This document shows, piece by piece, positions 48,412-59,162 of a stretch of 64,000 nt of DNA. Every line of letters begins with the position of its first letter. The stretch's first letter is position 1. Source of the stretch: Geosiphon pyriformis (taxonomy: Eukaryota > Glomeromycota > Glomeromycetes > Archaeosporales > Geosiphonaceae); assembly GCA_016748015.1 (NCBI GenBank), contig JAAOMT010000617.1:690635-754634 (forward strand). Direction: 5' to 3'. Made by a program: the position numbers and the translations under genes. Under the pieces are notes generated by a model. It did no database searches. It was not told where the DNA came from and saw nothing but the letters and a program-made list of their open reading frames with translations.

Positions 48412-50082
48412 TTAAGGTGCCAACTCCTTCTCATTCTTTATTGCCAAATTTGCCTCACGAGAGCTGTGGCTACTTGCCGACATCGGCAAGTAACCATTTT
48501 GATGTCGCGTTATCACTTTCTGTTGTGCAGATTTCGCCACAGTATATACAATTCCCGCGACAAAACCTAAATTTTGATTCAATAAGAGTATTCAGGGTTT
48601 CAGAATATGAAAAGCAACAAAACTTGTTGAAATTTATGCATTAAGTTGCATTTACCAACAAAGACCGCTGATACACTTCCTAAAGTTATCGGATCGCCAA
48701 AGAAGATCATCCCACTAATTGCAACTGGTAATTTGTTAAGTGCGCCAACCATGCTGTATGTTGTGCTACTTGTAACTCGAATGCACCATGCAGACGCGTA
48801 CGAAATACCAAATGCTGAAATCCCGGAAAACAGTATTGCGGTAATGATTTGGTTGCGCATTTCGGAGGGGCTATAGTTCGAACCATTTAATCATAAAATT
48901 ATATTATTTCATAAATTGGCAAATTTTAACTGGATAAAAATAAACCAATACTTACAAATTGGTCTCTAAATTCGAGATGGACCAGTCTTCCAACAAGATG
49001 CTCATGATAACAAGGAATGGGATGGAGAGCAAATTATTATAAAAAACTGTATCGAAATCCTTAAATCCAGTCAAAGTAATTCGTTTTCGCATTGTTAAAG
49101 TGAATGATGCCGTCGCTAAACAATTGATTCCCATCCAAAAATATCCCATGTTGAAGGAAGATTCAGATGTAATAGCGATATTAGTTGTTATATCAGCCCA
49201 AGCGGCAATTACAGATGAACCAATCTGGTAATAGAGTCATACATTAATGGTTGGATTATAACAATTAAAACATATAATATTAGGAAATTACCATTAAAAT
49301 GAAGCTTGTAACCATCAATCGCGTAACTGAGCCACCAAACCACAAAACTTCACCATAAGCAATCAAAATGATAGTCAAATTTTTAAATATTGTGTACACA
49401 GGTATCGAAAGGAATTGCAGACTAATGAAAAAGAGATTAGAATGATCTGAAATAACTTGAAAAATGATTTTAATATTTACCTTTTACTTCCAGTATAAAT
49501 CATCGCAATTAAAAGAAAGACAATAGGTAACCCTAATTTATTCAAACGAAAAGTTATTGCTATAAACGGAGTGTGGGTGAATTTCTAAAAAATCTTCACT
49601 CACACTTTTTTGATATATGTGACTCAATTTCACGAAAATTTATTAAATTAAAGGCTTTGAAGCCGTAAAGTAAAATAACGCAAACAATAGACTAGAAAAA
49701 CCAATGAATAATCAATTAGTTAGAATTAATCATATACAACGGCTTTTTTCTTTGAAGCTAGTGAGAATCCCAGATATCCTTCGAAGTATAAAACACAAAA
49801 GACTAGCTTGAAAACAATGATTCTAACCTGGATTGTTAGCAATAGAAAGTTCATGTTGAATTCATACGCCGAAAGTACATATTTGTTCGTCACGGTCATC
49901 AAGATGCTGGCCCCGCAATAACTTAAAATAGGTAAAGCACGGGTTGCTGCGACAGCAGATTTAATTCCAGGCTTTCGCAAATTTTTAGCCAATATAGGGG
50001 GAGCTTGTTGTGGTATAGCGACACTTTCGTCATCACCTATTAAAAGTTTATACTCTTTTGTGTTCGGCTGGGGCCTAGACAT
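48412..50082 (-). CDS. VRG4: GDP-mannose transporter, Golgi (7 exons)
   Basis: An integral Golgi membrane protein that exchanges GDP-mannose for GMP for mannosylation of glycoproteins and lipids. Proposed exons (minus): 49828-50082, 49604-49691, 49481-49532, 49292-49421, 48956-49224, 48656-48870, 48412-48566; introns 60-140 nt, GT-AG, phases 0, 1, 2, 0, 2, 1. Total 387 residues. Diagnostic motifs: [13 protein letters not shown] (144-156) and GALNK (307-311), which binds the GDP-mannose in this family. Hydrophobic segments alternate through the protein as expected for about ten helices. The N-terminal roughly 45 residues are cytosolic. Length is somewhat above the yeast protein (337). The start is the first ATG, in exon 1, and reads straight into the conserved region. 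A nucleotide-sugar transporter of another specificity is unlikely given GALNK. Confidence 0.95.
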
Positions 50083-50339
50083 TTTAGATGGTGTCGGTAG
50101 TTAAAAGTGAGAATACCGAGGAGGGTTAAAAAATGTGGAGAGGTAATCTCAAGATGGACTTGTGTAGATTTGAAAAAAGAAGGTCGAATTTTGAATTTAA
50201 AAATTATTGTTATTTGATAAACTGAGGAATAATCAGAAGCATTTAGATTTTTAAATCGAGTATAAGTACGAGGTTCCAAATTAGGCAATTCAGGGAGAAA
50301 AGTATAGATGCTTTAATCAGAATCAATTAAGTATAAATC

Positions 50340-50569
50340 ATGTGTCTTTATATGTGACTATCCTTACATGTAAAAAAAATTTTGTAATTAAATATTTAAC
50401 TACTTATTATTTAAAGTTCTAAAATGAAAATATTAATAAATATTTATATATTTTTAATTGAATTAATAATTTAAATTTAATTACAAAGTGCTGTTGTTTA
50501 TTAAAAACAACAAAAAAAATATTACTTAAAAAGTAATTTATTAATTTAATATAATTAATATATATTTAT

Positions 50570-50570
<1 letters not shown>
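50340..50570. other. AT-rich spacer upstream of the transporter gene
   Basis: Low-complexity A/T sequence between the transporter 5' region and the poly(T) tract. The transporter promoter should lie in 50083-50340; no clear TATA box was identified. Confidence 0.45.

Positions 50571-50602
<32 letters not shown>
50571..50602 (-). repeat. Poly(A) tail of LINE L2 (poly(T) on plus strand)
   Basis: 32 uninterrupted T on the plus strand. The sequence to the right matches, reversed, the 3' untranslated end of the LINEs, so this is the 3' tail of L2. Confidence 0.8.
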
Positions 50603-50606
<4 letters not shown>

Positions 50607-50739
50607 GTGCAGTCTAATCACTATTTGGTATACAAAAACAAACTAAATAAATCTAACCAAATGTAATTTATGTTCTTACTATATGTGACCAGCTACTTAG
50701 ACCAATTAAAACTATACTATATACTTATATATATTTTCA

Positions 50740-52730
50740 TACTATTATAAATACTTAAAAAAAATAAACAAGCTCTTTACAAACCAAAACTTATAACAAA
50801 CAACTTTTTAACACCAAAAAAATGAACAATGCCTGCTGATAGACAGCCAAACACATAATTAGAAAGAGCAAAGATTACTGTTATATTATTAATCAGGTTA
50901 CTTTTTTCTATATCTATCTTGAACTTTGCTTTAAACAACTACAGCTTACTCTGATGTTTCTTAGTTAAACATTGAGCAAAATCAATTACCACCAAAACAA
51001 CTCTTTTTCTATTACCAAAAATATAATCACCTTATTTGTCTAACTTCTAAAAACAAATTCTTTGCATAAAATTACATAAACACTAATGTTCAATATCTCA
51101 AAAAAGAGAGTACATAACACTGAAAATAATAATAGAAAGCAGCTAACTACTAAAAACTTCTACAAATCAATATGGTTTAATAAAATTTTAAAGCATGTTT
51201 TTGTCTTCTTTGAGCAAATAAAAACATGATCAGATAATTCCATATTATCATATATTAAGCATAATATCTTAGGATAATTTTTGTTATAAAGTCTTTTTCT
51301 AATAACAACAGACAGCTTTTTGTGAACTGTTTTCATCAAATATGTGCAAAAAATAACTAAAATCTTGCTTGTAAATTCTAAAAGCATATGCAAGTCTGAA
51401 TACCAAACTGCCATAATACTAATCCAATTTATATTACTAATTATAACTTCTTTCACTACTTCAGCACTTAGACCAGCTTTTCATTAAGCATAATAAACAG
51501 TTTTATAAATGTTTCAAACAAAATGGTAAGCATTTTCTAATACAACTTTTCTATTAGCTACAATAAACTTTTTATGAATTTTTTTAGAGAAAACAAAACC
51601 AGAATGTGCAGTATTATATGTCAAAGCATTAACTCTATCATTACTAATATTTCCTAAATGTTTTTTGACTTTCATCTACTTAACTGAAATATATTTAGCT
51701 CTGATCAAATTAACTATATAATGTCTTTCTACTTAGCATTTGTTCCAAAAGTCCAGCAAATATAGTTTAATTTTCAAAGCATATGCATTTAAGACAGTTT
51801 AACTGTTTATATACACAATTATTAAACAAAAAAAAGACATGTCTTCCAGTATTAGAGTGATTGCCTAAAGTTTTATCAATGTAGAAAACAGCAATATATG
51901 TATTTTAACACCTATATCCAATTCAATATTAGAAAAATAAGCTGCTACTCTACCAACAACCTTTGTAATATCCAACTGTTTCAGAAATCCATCTATGTAA
52001 ATGTTAAAAACATCAGTCTATAGTCTATGTAAATGCTTTCAAACATTCGAAAATTTACCTAAACAAATAGCCAAAAATGAAAACAATTACATTAATTTTG
52101 GTTAGATAAACACTTATGTAGATTGAAGTCTTTTTAAATTACAAAGACATTAAATTTTTAGCACTTAATTTTTTTTAGCAATAAAAAGTTTTTTAATTCA
52201 TCACAGACCAATACTTATCTAACAATCTGTTATCAAAAGTAATACCAAAATATTTTAAAAAAAAAACCACACCATAATAAAAAGAGTCTTCCAGAATTTT
52301 AGACATAAAAAAACAATTAGTGTCACAAAATATACTGGACAAATTGTTGGTCAAAAATATCTTATTATCCAAAAAATTCTTACAATACCTATTAAAAAAT
52401 TGTTCATAGAACTAACTTTTAATCTGACAAAATACTGCAGAGAGTTTATTAAAATTCATTTTAAAACTTGCAAATCCAAAAAGCAATGCTTAAACAAATG
52501 ACTAAAGATTTTAGATATAATTAAGAACTTAACTAGTAAAAAAATTTTGTCTTCCATTTGTATTTGTTTAAATAATTTCAGCTTATAAAGAAAAAGATAA
52601 TACAAAGTTTTACCAGAAAAATCTCTTGGCAGGTTGGCTTTAGATTTGAATTTTTTTTTCAACAACATATTTTATTTTTGATATACACTCTTAAATACAA
52701 AACTGAATTGTATATGGTAGTTAATAATAG
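50740..52730 (-). pseudogene. L2 ORF2, C-terminal half
   Basis: Continues the RT after K: FKSKANLPRDFSGKTLYYLF (about 52570-52650), the counterpart of L1 42590-42670. RNase H and C-terminal remnants follow; block 51160-51456 shows ISIMAVWYSDLHMLLEFTS and LSVVIRKRLYNKNYPKILCL. Many frame breaks and stops; no continuous frame. Confidence 0.75.
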
Positions 52731-53456
52731 TGTTATGGTTGAAACCCATAGTTTTTATTAGTTATCACATGTATTAGCCATTGATGTCATATAATTAGCC
52801 ACCCTATTTTTAGATAGTGATTATTGACCTGATCAATGACCTGATCATTGACCTGATTATTGACCTGATCATTGATCTGATCATTAACCTGATCATTAAC
52901 CTGATTATTGACCTGATCATTGACCTGGTTGTTGACCACTTTAGATAGCTATATAAGTGATGATTCTCTTAGCTGTAGAAAGACATGATCAAAGTAACGA
53001 AAAAAAACAATATCAATTACTTCCTCTTATATCACTTATTTCCTTTTCTTTACCTTCAAGTATCTACTTGTTGGCATTCACATATCTTATCTTTTTCCCT
53101 TCTTGATTTGTATTTGTTAGAATTAGCCTGAGAAGCAATTGGCTTGCTATTGTAATTCATTGAATAAAGAAACAATTGAAAAGTACAACAATACCTGTTA
53201 TTGATTCTAAGAATTGCCGAGTTGAGGCATAGAATAATAGCAGTGGTGTTATCTTGTTGACAATCACAAACTATTCCTCTACCTTCAGATTTAAGAAAAG
53301 ATTAGCGACTGTGATTTTTATGAGACTGATTACACATATTGAATTTCTACTTATTCAATTTGCTCCCTTATTGTAATTCCCTCTTTGTTTATTTCCATCA
53401 CCATATAATACTGTTCTCTCTTACTATTCGTTAGCTTGTTACTCCAACCCGTAACA
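52731..53456 (+). repeat. 5' LTR of element K
   Basis: TGTTATGG ... CCCGTAACA, 726 bp. It holds about ten 12-bp units (52818-52937), then a TATA box tatataag (52950-52957). The 3' LTR is 72 bp shorter, the size of six units. In the first 95 bp the four differences between the two LTRs are all C/T. Confidence 0.96.
52818..52937 (+). promoter_or_regulatory. 12-bp tandem array upstream of the LTR TATA box
   Basis: About ten units of consensus TGACCTGATCAT. On the other strand each unit carries AGGTCA. It ends about 13 bp before the TATA box at 52950. Unit number varies among LTRs (3 to 12). Likely an enhancer-like part of U3; no factor can be named from the sequence. Confidence 0.6.
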
Positions 53457-53462
53457 TAAAAG

Positions 53463-53480
53463 TGGTGCTCCCTGTGAAGT
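53463..53480 (+). promoter_or_regulatory. Primer-binding site of element K
   Basis: TGGTGCTCCCTGTGAAGT, six bases after the LTR. It begins with TGG, complementary to a tRNA CCA end. The tRNA is not identified. Family II elements have the same site two bases after their LTR (18786; decayed at 40283). Confidence 0.7.
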
Positions 53481-53508
53481 TATCAAAATTCACTTATTCT
53501 CTCATTGT

Positions 53509-55059
53509 ATGGGTGATTACTCATATCTGTCATAGCAATCAGAAGAACACTTTGCAGCACACAACAGAAACAATCTAAATTTCATTGAACTTAATCCTCT
53601 GCCCTCCTGCTTGATCTGTTTCCCCCTTAAAAAACAATCCAGTAGACAATTCCAAGACTTTTGGAACTGGTTTCTGAATGAGCATTCAGCTGAAACCTAC
53701 ACAGCTTATACAACCTATTACTTTGACCAAGCTTATTTTGAAAACAACTTTGAAGAAAGAAACAACAGTATCAATCAACTCTTATATTCTGCAACCTTTG
53801 AACAACAGCCTTCTGATTTCGAATATCTGAATCATTAAATCCACATTTGGATTGCTGCCCATCAAGCAACTGAAACTCCCTTTTAAACAGAAGAAGAAAG
53901 TTACCAAACTGCCCCTGTTTTTGACTTTTTATCAAGTAAATCAGACTCGTCTACACAAACAGTTACCCCTGAACCAATGGCTAATGACCCCATGCAAGCA
54001 AACATTCTGGCCGTCTTCCAAGGTATACAAACTGCTCTAGGAAGAAAAAACAATACCCCACTACCACTATTTAGAGATGATGCACAAGATCCAATTGAAT
54101 GGTTGGATGATTTTGAGAGAGCTGCCACAGCCAACCAGTATGATGAAAAATACAAGTTCCAAATCATTGGTGGCTACCTCCAAGGCTCTCCTGCTACCTG
54201 GTTCTTGCAAGAAACAGATGCCAATGCTCAATACAGAATAATCAAATAGACACCAATCAATGCTGGAGAAGAAAATATCTCTTTTACTACTCGATTTGAG
54301 GCCAAGTTCAGAACCCCAATATTAATATCCAAATGGTGCATGGAATTGGAAAGAAGAATCTAAGGTCCTGGAGAAGTAGTGACTGAATATGCCAAGACTA
54401 TTAGAAAGTTAATCAAATGTATAGACTCTGGGAAAAATTGGACAGAAGAGCAGAAAATTCACTCTTTCACAAAAGGATTGAGAACTGATCTATCATATGC
54501 TCTTTGGCCCCTTCTGGCCCTGAAAGATAATTTCACCATGGATATGGCCATTGAATTAGCACAAAGAATTGAAGATAACCAAAGGATGCACTTGGGATCC
54601 ACACTACCAGTTTTTGCTCCTGCTCCTGTTATGGCTTCTGCCCCTCAAATGGCTGCTACTTCTTTTGCCACTCACACTCAAGATCCAAATGAACAGTTAA
54701 TAGACAGACTCACAGCAAATCTTGTCTGGTTATTAGAACCCTTAGCCCAAGCAGTCAGAGAAAATCAACAACCACAAAGACCCAGATTTGAACCACACTT
54801 TAATCAGCCTCAGCAACCACCTTATCAAAGACAACAAAATCGTGGCCCACTTGTATGCTATCACTGTGGATTAACTGGACACTTTTTAAGAGATTGCAAC
54901 AATTCTCCACTGCTTCCACCAGTTCCCAGAAACAATGATGCTCAGAACAACAAAACCAACAACAACAATGTGCCCAACCAAAGACCCAATCATGTCAACA
55001 TCAATTTCTTTGGAGAGGATCCCCTAGTTGAAGCCACTGTTTATTAGCCTTTAAACTAG
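53509..55059 (+). pseudogene. gag of element K
   Basis: The ATG is at 53509; the family stop is TAG at 55057-55059, a length of 516 codons. One frame throughout, with six nonsense codons: 53533, 53836, 53884, 54247, 54361 and 55045. Each is one C-to-T or G-to-A change from a Gln or Trp codon; the equivalent codon in element G is intact in the cases compared. Features: matrix/capsid-like region with DDAQDPIEWLDDFERAA, a region with EDNQRMHLGS, a Gln/Pro-rich stretch, then the zinc knuckle CYHCGLTGHFLRDC (about 54857-54898). It forms the particle and packages RNA. It ends at the frameshift heptamer. Confidence 0.9.
55050..55056 (+). promoter_or_regulatory. -1 frameshift heptamer TTTAAAC
   Basis: The gag frame reads T TTA AAC TAG; the protease ORF is in the -1 frame. 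Eight bases downstream a hairpin can form: 55065-55071 with 55080-55087 (seven pairs, A55083 bulged, 8-base loop). UUUAAAC is a canonical eukaryotic -1 slippery heptamer. The heptamer is present in all four copies examined. Confidence 0.8.
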
Positions 55060-56440
55060 TAGGCGCACCTCCAAAGGGTGAGAGTGCAAGCCAACCAGAA
55101 GAAAACCCTTTTTTCACTTTTAACTTAACTAATGATGACCATGACATGGATGAACTAGCAACCAACCCCTCTGAATCCACAAGAAAGAAAAAGAAAGCCA
55201 AAGTTGATTTCGTTCTGGACCCCAATAAAGCTTCTACATCAACTGCTGACAACAATGAGCCCCCAAAAGCCAAAGTTTTCAAAAACCCTCCAAAGTTGGA
55301 ATCCTCAGAAATAGTACAAAAATCCGGCCCCTATTCTGTTGTCAAAGATCTTATGGAAACCCCAGCACATATAACCTTTGGCCAATTGATGACCCATCCA
55401 CAATTCAGAAAAGATTTTCACAAATCTCTGATTTCAAAGAAAAAGACACCCAAAACCAACAAATGCTCTCACCAAGCTGGACTTGCTGACAATAGCAATG
55501 TCACTCTTCTAATTTGCAAAGCCCAAGTGGCTGGCTACTTCATCGATTTGATCCTAGACAGTGAATTATCTGTTAGTGTTATTGCTAAACACTTTCTTGA
55601 AGCAATTGGCAGAAAAATTGATAAACCATCTACATGACCAATGACCAATGTGCATGGTGATAAGAAAAAAGAGCTTGGCATAGCCAAAGCTATTCCTGTC
55701 TATATCAATGGCATCAGCATTGAAACTGATATGGAAGTATCTGAAGCAAAAGAATACACCATTATTGTTGGCAATGAATGGCTCAAGAAAGCAAAAGCTT
55801 TGCTTGATTATGAACTCTGTGAACTAACCATCAGATGTGGTAAGAAACCCATTGTGGTTAAATATCGCCATTGGACAAATCCTCCAGTACCCAAGCAGAG
55901 CCCAGAAGAAAATGAATCAGACGAATCAGATGATAAAGAAAGTGAGGAAGAAGAAGAACAAGAAGAACAAGAAGAAACTGCTGAACTCGCCTATACCATT
56001 TTCACCAGCAATGGCAAACCACTGGATAATGTCAAGGCAGATAAAGAAGAAATCATTGTTAATGGCAAGCTAATTTGCTGGCCTTATTATGACATGCTCA
56101 GAAGAACCTTTGGCAGAAAGCCAGGTAAGAAAGCCAAATACAGTTATTGGTGGCATGGTCCTTGTGCCTGGTGCTGGTGCGACAAACCATTGTATTCTCC
56201 TAGCAATGAATGCATGTCCTGCCTGATCTATTACAAAGATTGGGAACCAATCAGCTTGATATCTTGTGAGGAAATAAAAGAAGTCCAAAAGTCCTTTGAA
56301 AACAAACCACCTGAAATTAATCACTGGTTGTAGAACAAAAAAAACCCTCTTCAGAAGAAAGAAAGATAGACATTGAAAACCTGCTGGCTAGAAACAGCCC
56401 AGTTGTCTCAAAAGAAGGTGAACCTCCTGGACGTACACAT
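55051..56440 (+). pseudogene. Protease and Cys-rich module ORF of element K
   Basis: Enters from gag by -1 shift; open from about 55051, with an ATG at 55146. In order: a linker with APPKGESASQ, a basic KKKKK stretch, an aspartic protease with LILDSELSV near 55550 (family DSG; Gly now Glu by G-to-A), a TGA at 55638-55640 (Arg CGA), the protease core (GIAKAIPVYIN, EWLKKAKALLDYELCELTI), an acidic Glu-rich linker, then C-x2-C-x-C-x10-C-x2-C (CAWCWC ... CMSC, about 56167-56223). A one-base deletion near 56305 moves the RT out of frame. The Cys module between PR and RT is unusual. Confidence 0.85.
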
Positions 56441-57740
56441 GTGATACAACACACCATCATCACCAGAGAAACTCGCCCCATCTATTTGAAGCCTTATCAA
56501 TCCAACTGGCACAATGATGAGTTTATCAAAAAGGAAATAACCCAAATGAAAACCCTTGGATTCATACAGGAAACCAAGAGTGAATGGGCATTCCCAGTTA
56601 TAGTGGTATCCAAGAAAGGAAAAACTCTATGCTTTTGTGTTGACTATTGCCAATTAAATGCCATTACTGAAAGAGATATGTACCCACTTCTCAAGATTGA
56701 TGCAATGCTAGACCAATTCCATGGTGCTGCTTTCTTCTCAACCATTGACTTAACTGCTGGATTCTGGCAAGTAGAGATGGATCCAAAAAGCAGAAAGAAA
56801 ACTGCCTTCATCACCAAGTATGGCACCTACGAATTCACAGTCATGCCTTTTGGTCTTACAAATGCTCCTTCCACCTTTCAATGCTTAATGGACAAAGTAT
56901 TTGAATCAGTAAAAGAAAACTTAGTTCTAGTCTACTTGGACGACATAATGGTATACTCAAAAACCTGGGATGAACACTTTGAACATTTGCAAAAAGTTTT
57001 TGACCTCCTTAGAAATGCTGGCCTCAAGATCAATCCAATCAAATCATTCTTTGGATGTCAATCCACCCAGTTCCTTGGCCATCTTATTACAAAAGATGAA
57101 ATCTTCTCTGATCCAGCCAAAATTGAAAAAGTTCAAAACATTAGACAACCAATGAATGTTCATAAACTACGCTCTTTTCTTGGTTTGGTCTCTTATTATC
57201 GCAAGTTTGTCAAGGATTTCTCCAAAATTGCCACTTCTTTCAATCAGCTACTTAGGAAAAACATCAATTATTACTGGGGCACTTATCAACAAAAAGCATT
57301 TGAAATTCTGAAGGAAAAACTGGTTACAGAACCCATCCTCATGCAACCTAATCTGGATCAACCTTTTATCCTCCATACTGATGCATCTGGCTATGAACTT
57401 GGTGCTGTTTTTTCCCAGAAAAATGAAGATGGCAGAAAACATGCTATAGCATATGCCAGTAGAACTCTCACACCAGCAGAAAAGAACTACTCAGTCACTG
57501 AGCAAGAATGCTTAGCAGTAGTTTGAGCTACCAGCTACTGGGACAAATATCTTAAGGGTGTAAAATTTTTGGTGGTAACAGATCACCAAGCTTTGGTTTG
57601 GCTATGCAACAAAAGAAACCTGGAACATAAACAGATAACTCACTAGATACTCCACTTGGATGAATTCGACTATAACATTCAATACCACAAAGGAGCTAAT
57701 CATCAAAACGCCGATGCTCTCTCCAGACTTATTATCCAGT
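56441..57740 (+). pseudogene. RT-RNase H of element K
   Basis: Open 56441-57526 (361 codons), then a TGA for Trp (57524-57526) and further to about 57740. RT motifs: PVIVVSKKG, LCFCVDY, STIDLTAGFWQV, MPFGLTNAPSTFQ, YLDD (in VLVYLDDIMVYSK), the FLGH block. RNase H: LHTDASGYELGAV, TEQECLAVV, VVTDHQALVWL, and NADALSR at the end. It copies RNA into cDNA and degrades the template. Shares one frame with the protease ORF in element G, so a PR-RT polyprotein is ancestral. Confidence 0.92.
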
Positions 57741-57801
57741 AATAGCAAAACCCTCTCAAACCAAACCAACTTAATTATTTGTAACTCCTTCACAAACAAA
57801 C

Positions 57802-59121
57802 ATGATAATAGACTTGAACAACTACTCTGCCTTAATGGAATTTTTGGGTAAAGGACAATACCCGCCAGACTATACTTGACAGCAAAGAGAACATTTGCAC
57901 AAACAATCAAATTTCTATTTGATTCGCCAGAACCAGTTATATAAAAGAAATAGAAAAGATCCTGACTGCCCCCAAAGAGTCATCAGATTTGAAGAAAGAG
58001 AAATTGTGATCTACAATATGCATACTAATCCATTAGCTGGACACTTTAGAAAAACAAAAACGATCCAGAAAACTTTAGCTTGCTATTATTGGCCTACTTT
58101 GGGAAAAGACATTGCTGAATACATCAAAATCTGTAATACCTGCCAAAGAAGAGGAAAACCCAATCACAAGGAAGATATCCACCTGATCTTTGTTGGTCAA
58201 CCATTTAACAGAATTGGTATAGATGTTGTTGGACCTTTAACAGTAACTCCTGATAGCAATAGATACATTATCACAGCTACCGACTATCTTACAAAGTGGG
58301 TAGAAACAAAAGCCACCCCAGATCAAACAGCAGTCTCAATTGCCAATTTCATTTATGAAGATATTATCTGTCACCATGGCTGCCCCAAAGAACTTTTATC
58401 TGATAGAGAAAGAGCTTTTCTCAGTACACTAGTTAAAGAACTTTGCAGAAAAATGAGAATACATTATAAACTTTCTTCTCCTTATCACCCCTAAACAAAT
58501 GATCTAGTGGAATATTTCAATAGAACACTATGTGAAACCCTAGCCAAAACCAGTGAAGAAACCAACCTATGGAACAAAGTATTGCCTTCAGCTTTGTTTG
58601 CTTACAGAACTGTGAATCATAACATAACAAGTTATGAACTCTTTTATCTGCTTTATGAACAAATGGCAACTCTACCAATAGAAATGGATATAGAAACAAT
58701 ACCTTTTGAAAAAATAACAATAGAAGATTACAAGGACATTTTGCAAAAAAGACTTGGTACCATTCTTGACTCATTGGTAGAAGCACGGATAATTGCCTTT
58801 GAAAAGATAAAACAGTTCCAAGAGAAGCTCAAAAAGAAAAAGACCTATAAAACACTTTCCTTAAGTGTTAGTGACTTAGTTTTGGAATACCATTTAGACA
58901 GAGACAATGTCTATGGTGATAAATTCTCCAGCTGCTGAAAAGGACTTTTTATAGTCAACAAAGTTTTGAACAATGGTTCATATATCCTACAAGATCAATA
59001 TGGAACAATATTCAGTGATTGCCCTATTCATGACATGTGACTCAAGAAATATCACAAATGATCTGATTGGTTACCTGTTGTGGTAATACCGACCCAAATG
59101 ATTAGCAAAAATCAAATATAA
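57802..59121 (+). pseudogene. Integrase of element K
   Basis: ATG at 57802 (family MI-DL-NYSAL), 440 codons to TAA at 59119, in a frame different from RNase H. Nonsense at about 57875 (Arg to TGA), 58492 (Gln to TAA in YHP-TNDLVE), 58936 and later. Zinc-binding H-H-C-C region: HTN, GHF, CNTC. Core: GIDVVGP, LSDRERAF, TNDLVEYFN, giving D, D, E. C-terminal part has a GPF/Y-like module with SYILQDQYGT. No chromodomain recognised. It overlaps the upstream open part of ORF3. Confidence 0.88.
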
Positions 59122-59162
59122 ATAAATGCATCATTCCCAAAACAGAAGTATCTTCAATTGAC

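Noticed and set aside
49726-50082. 118-codon unspliced transporter ORF
   Set aside because: Only the first 85 codons match the family; the rest is the first intron, with a GT at 49827 and AG before 49691.
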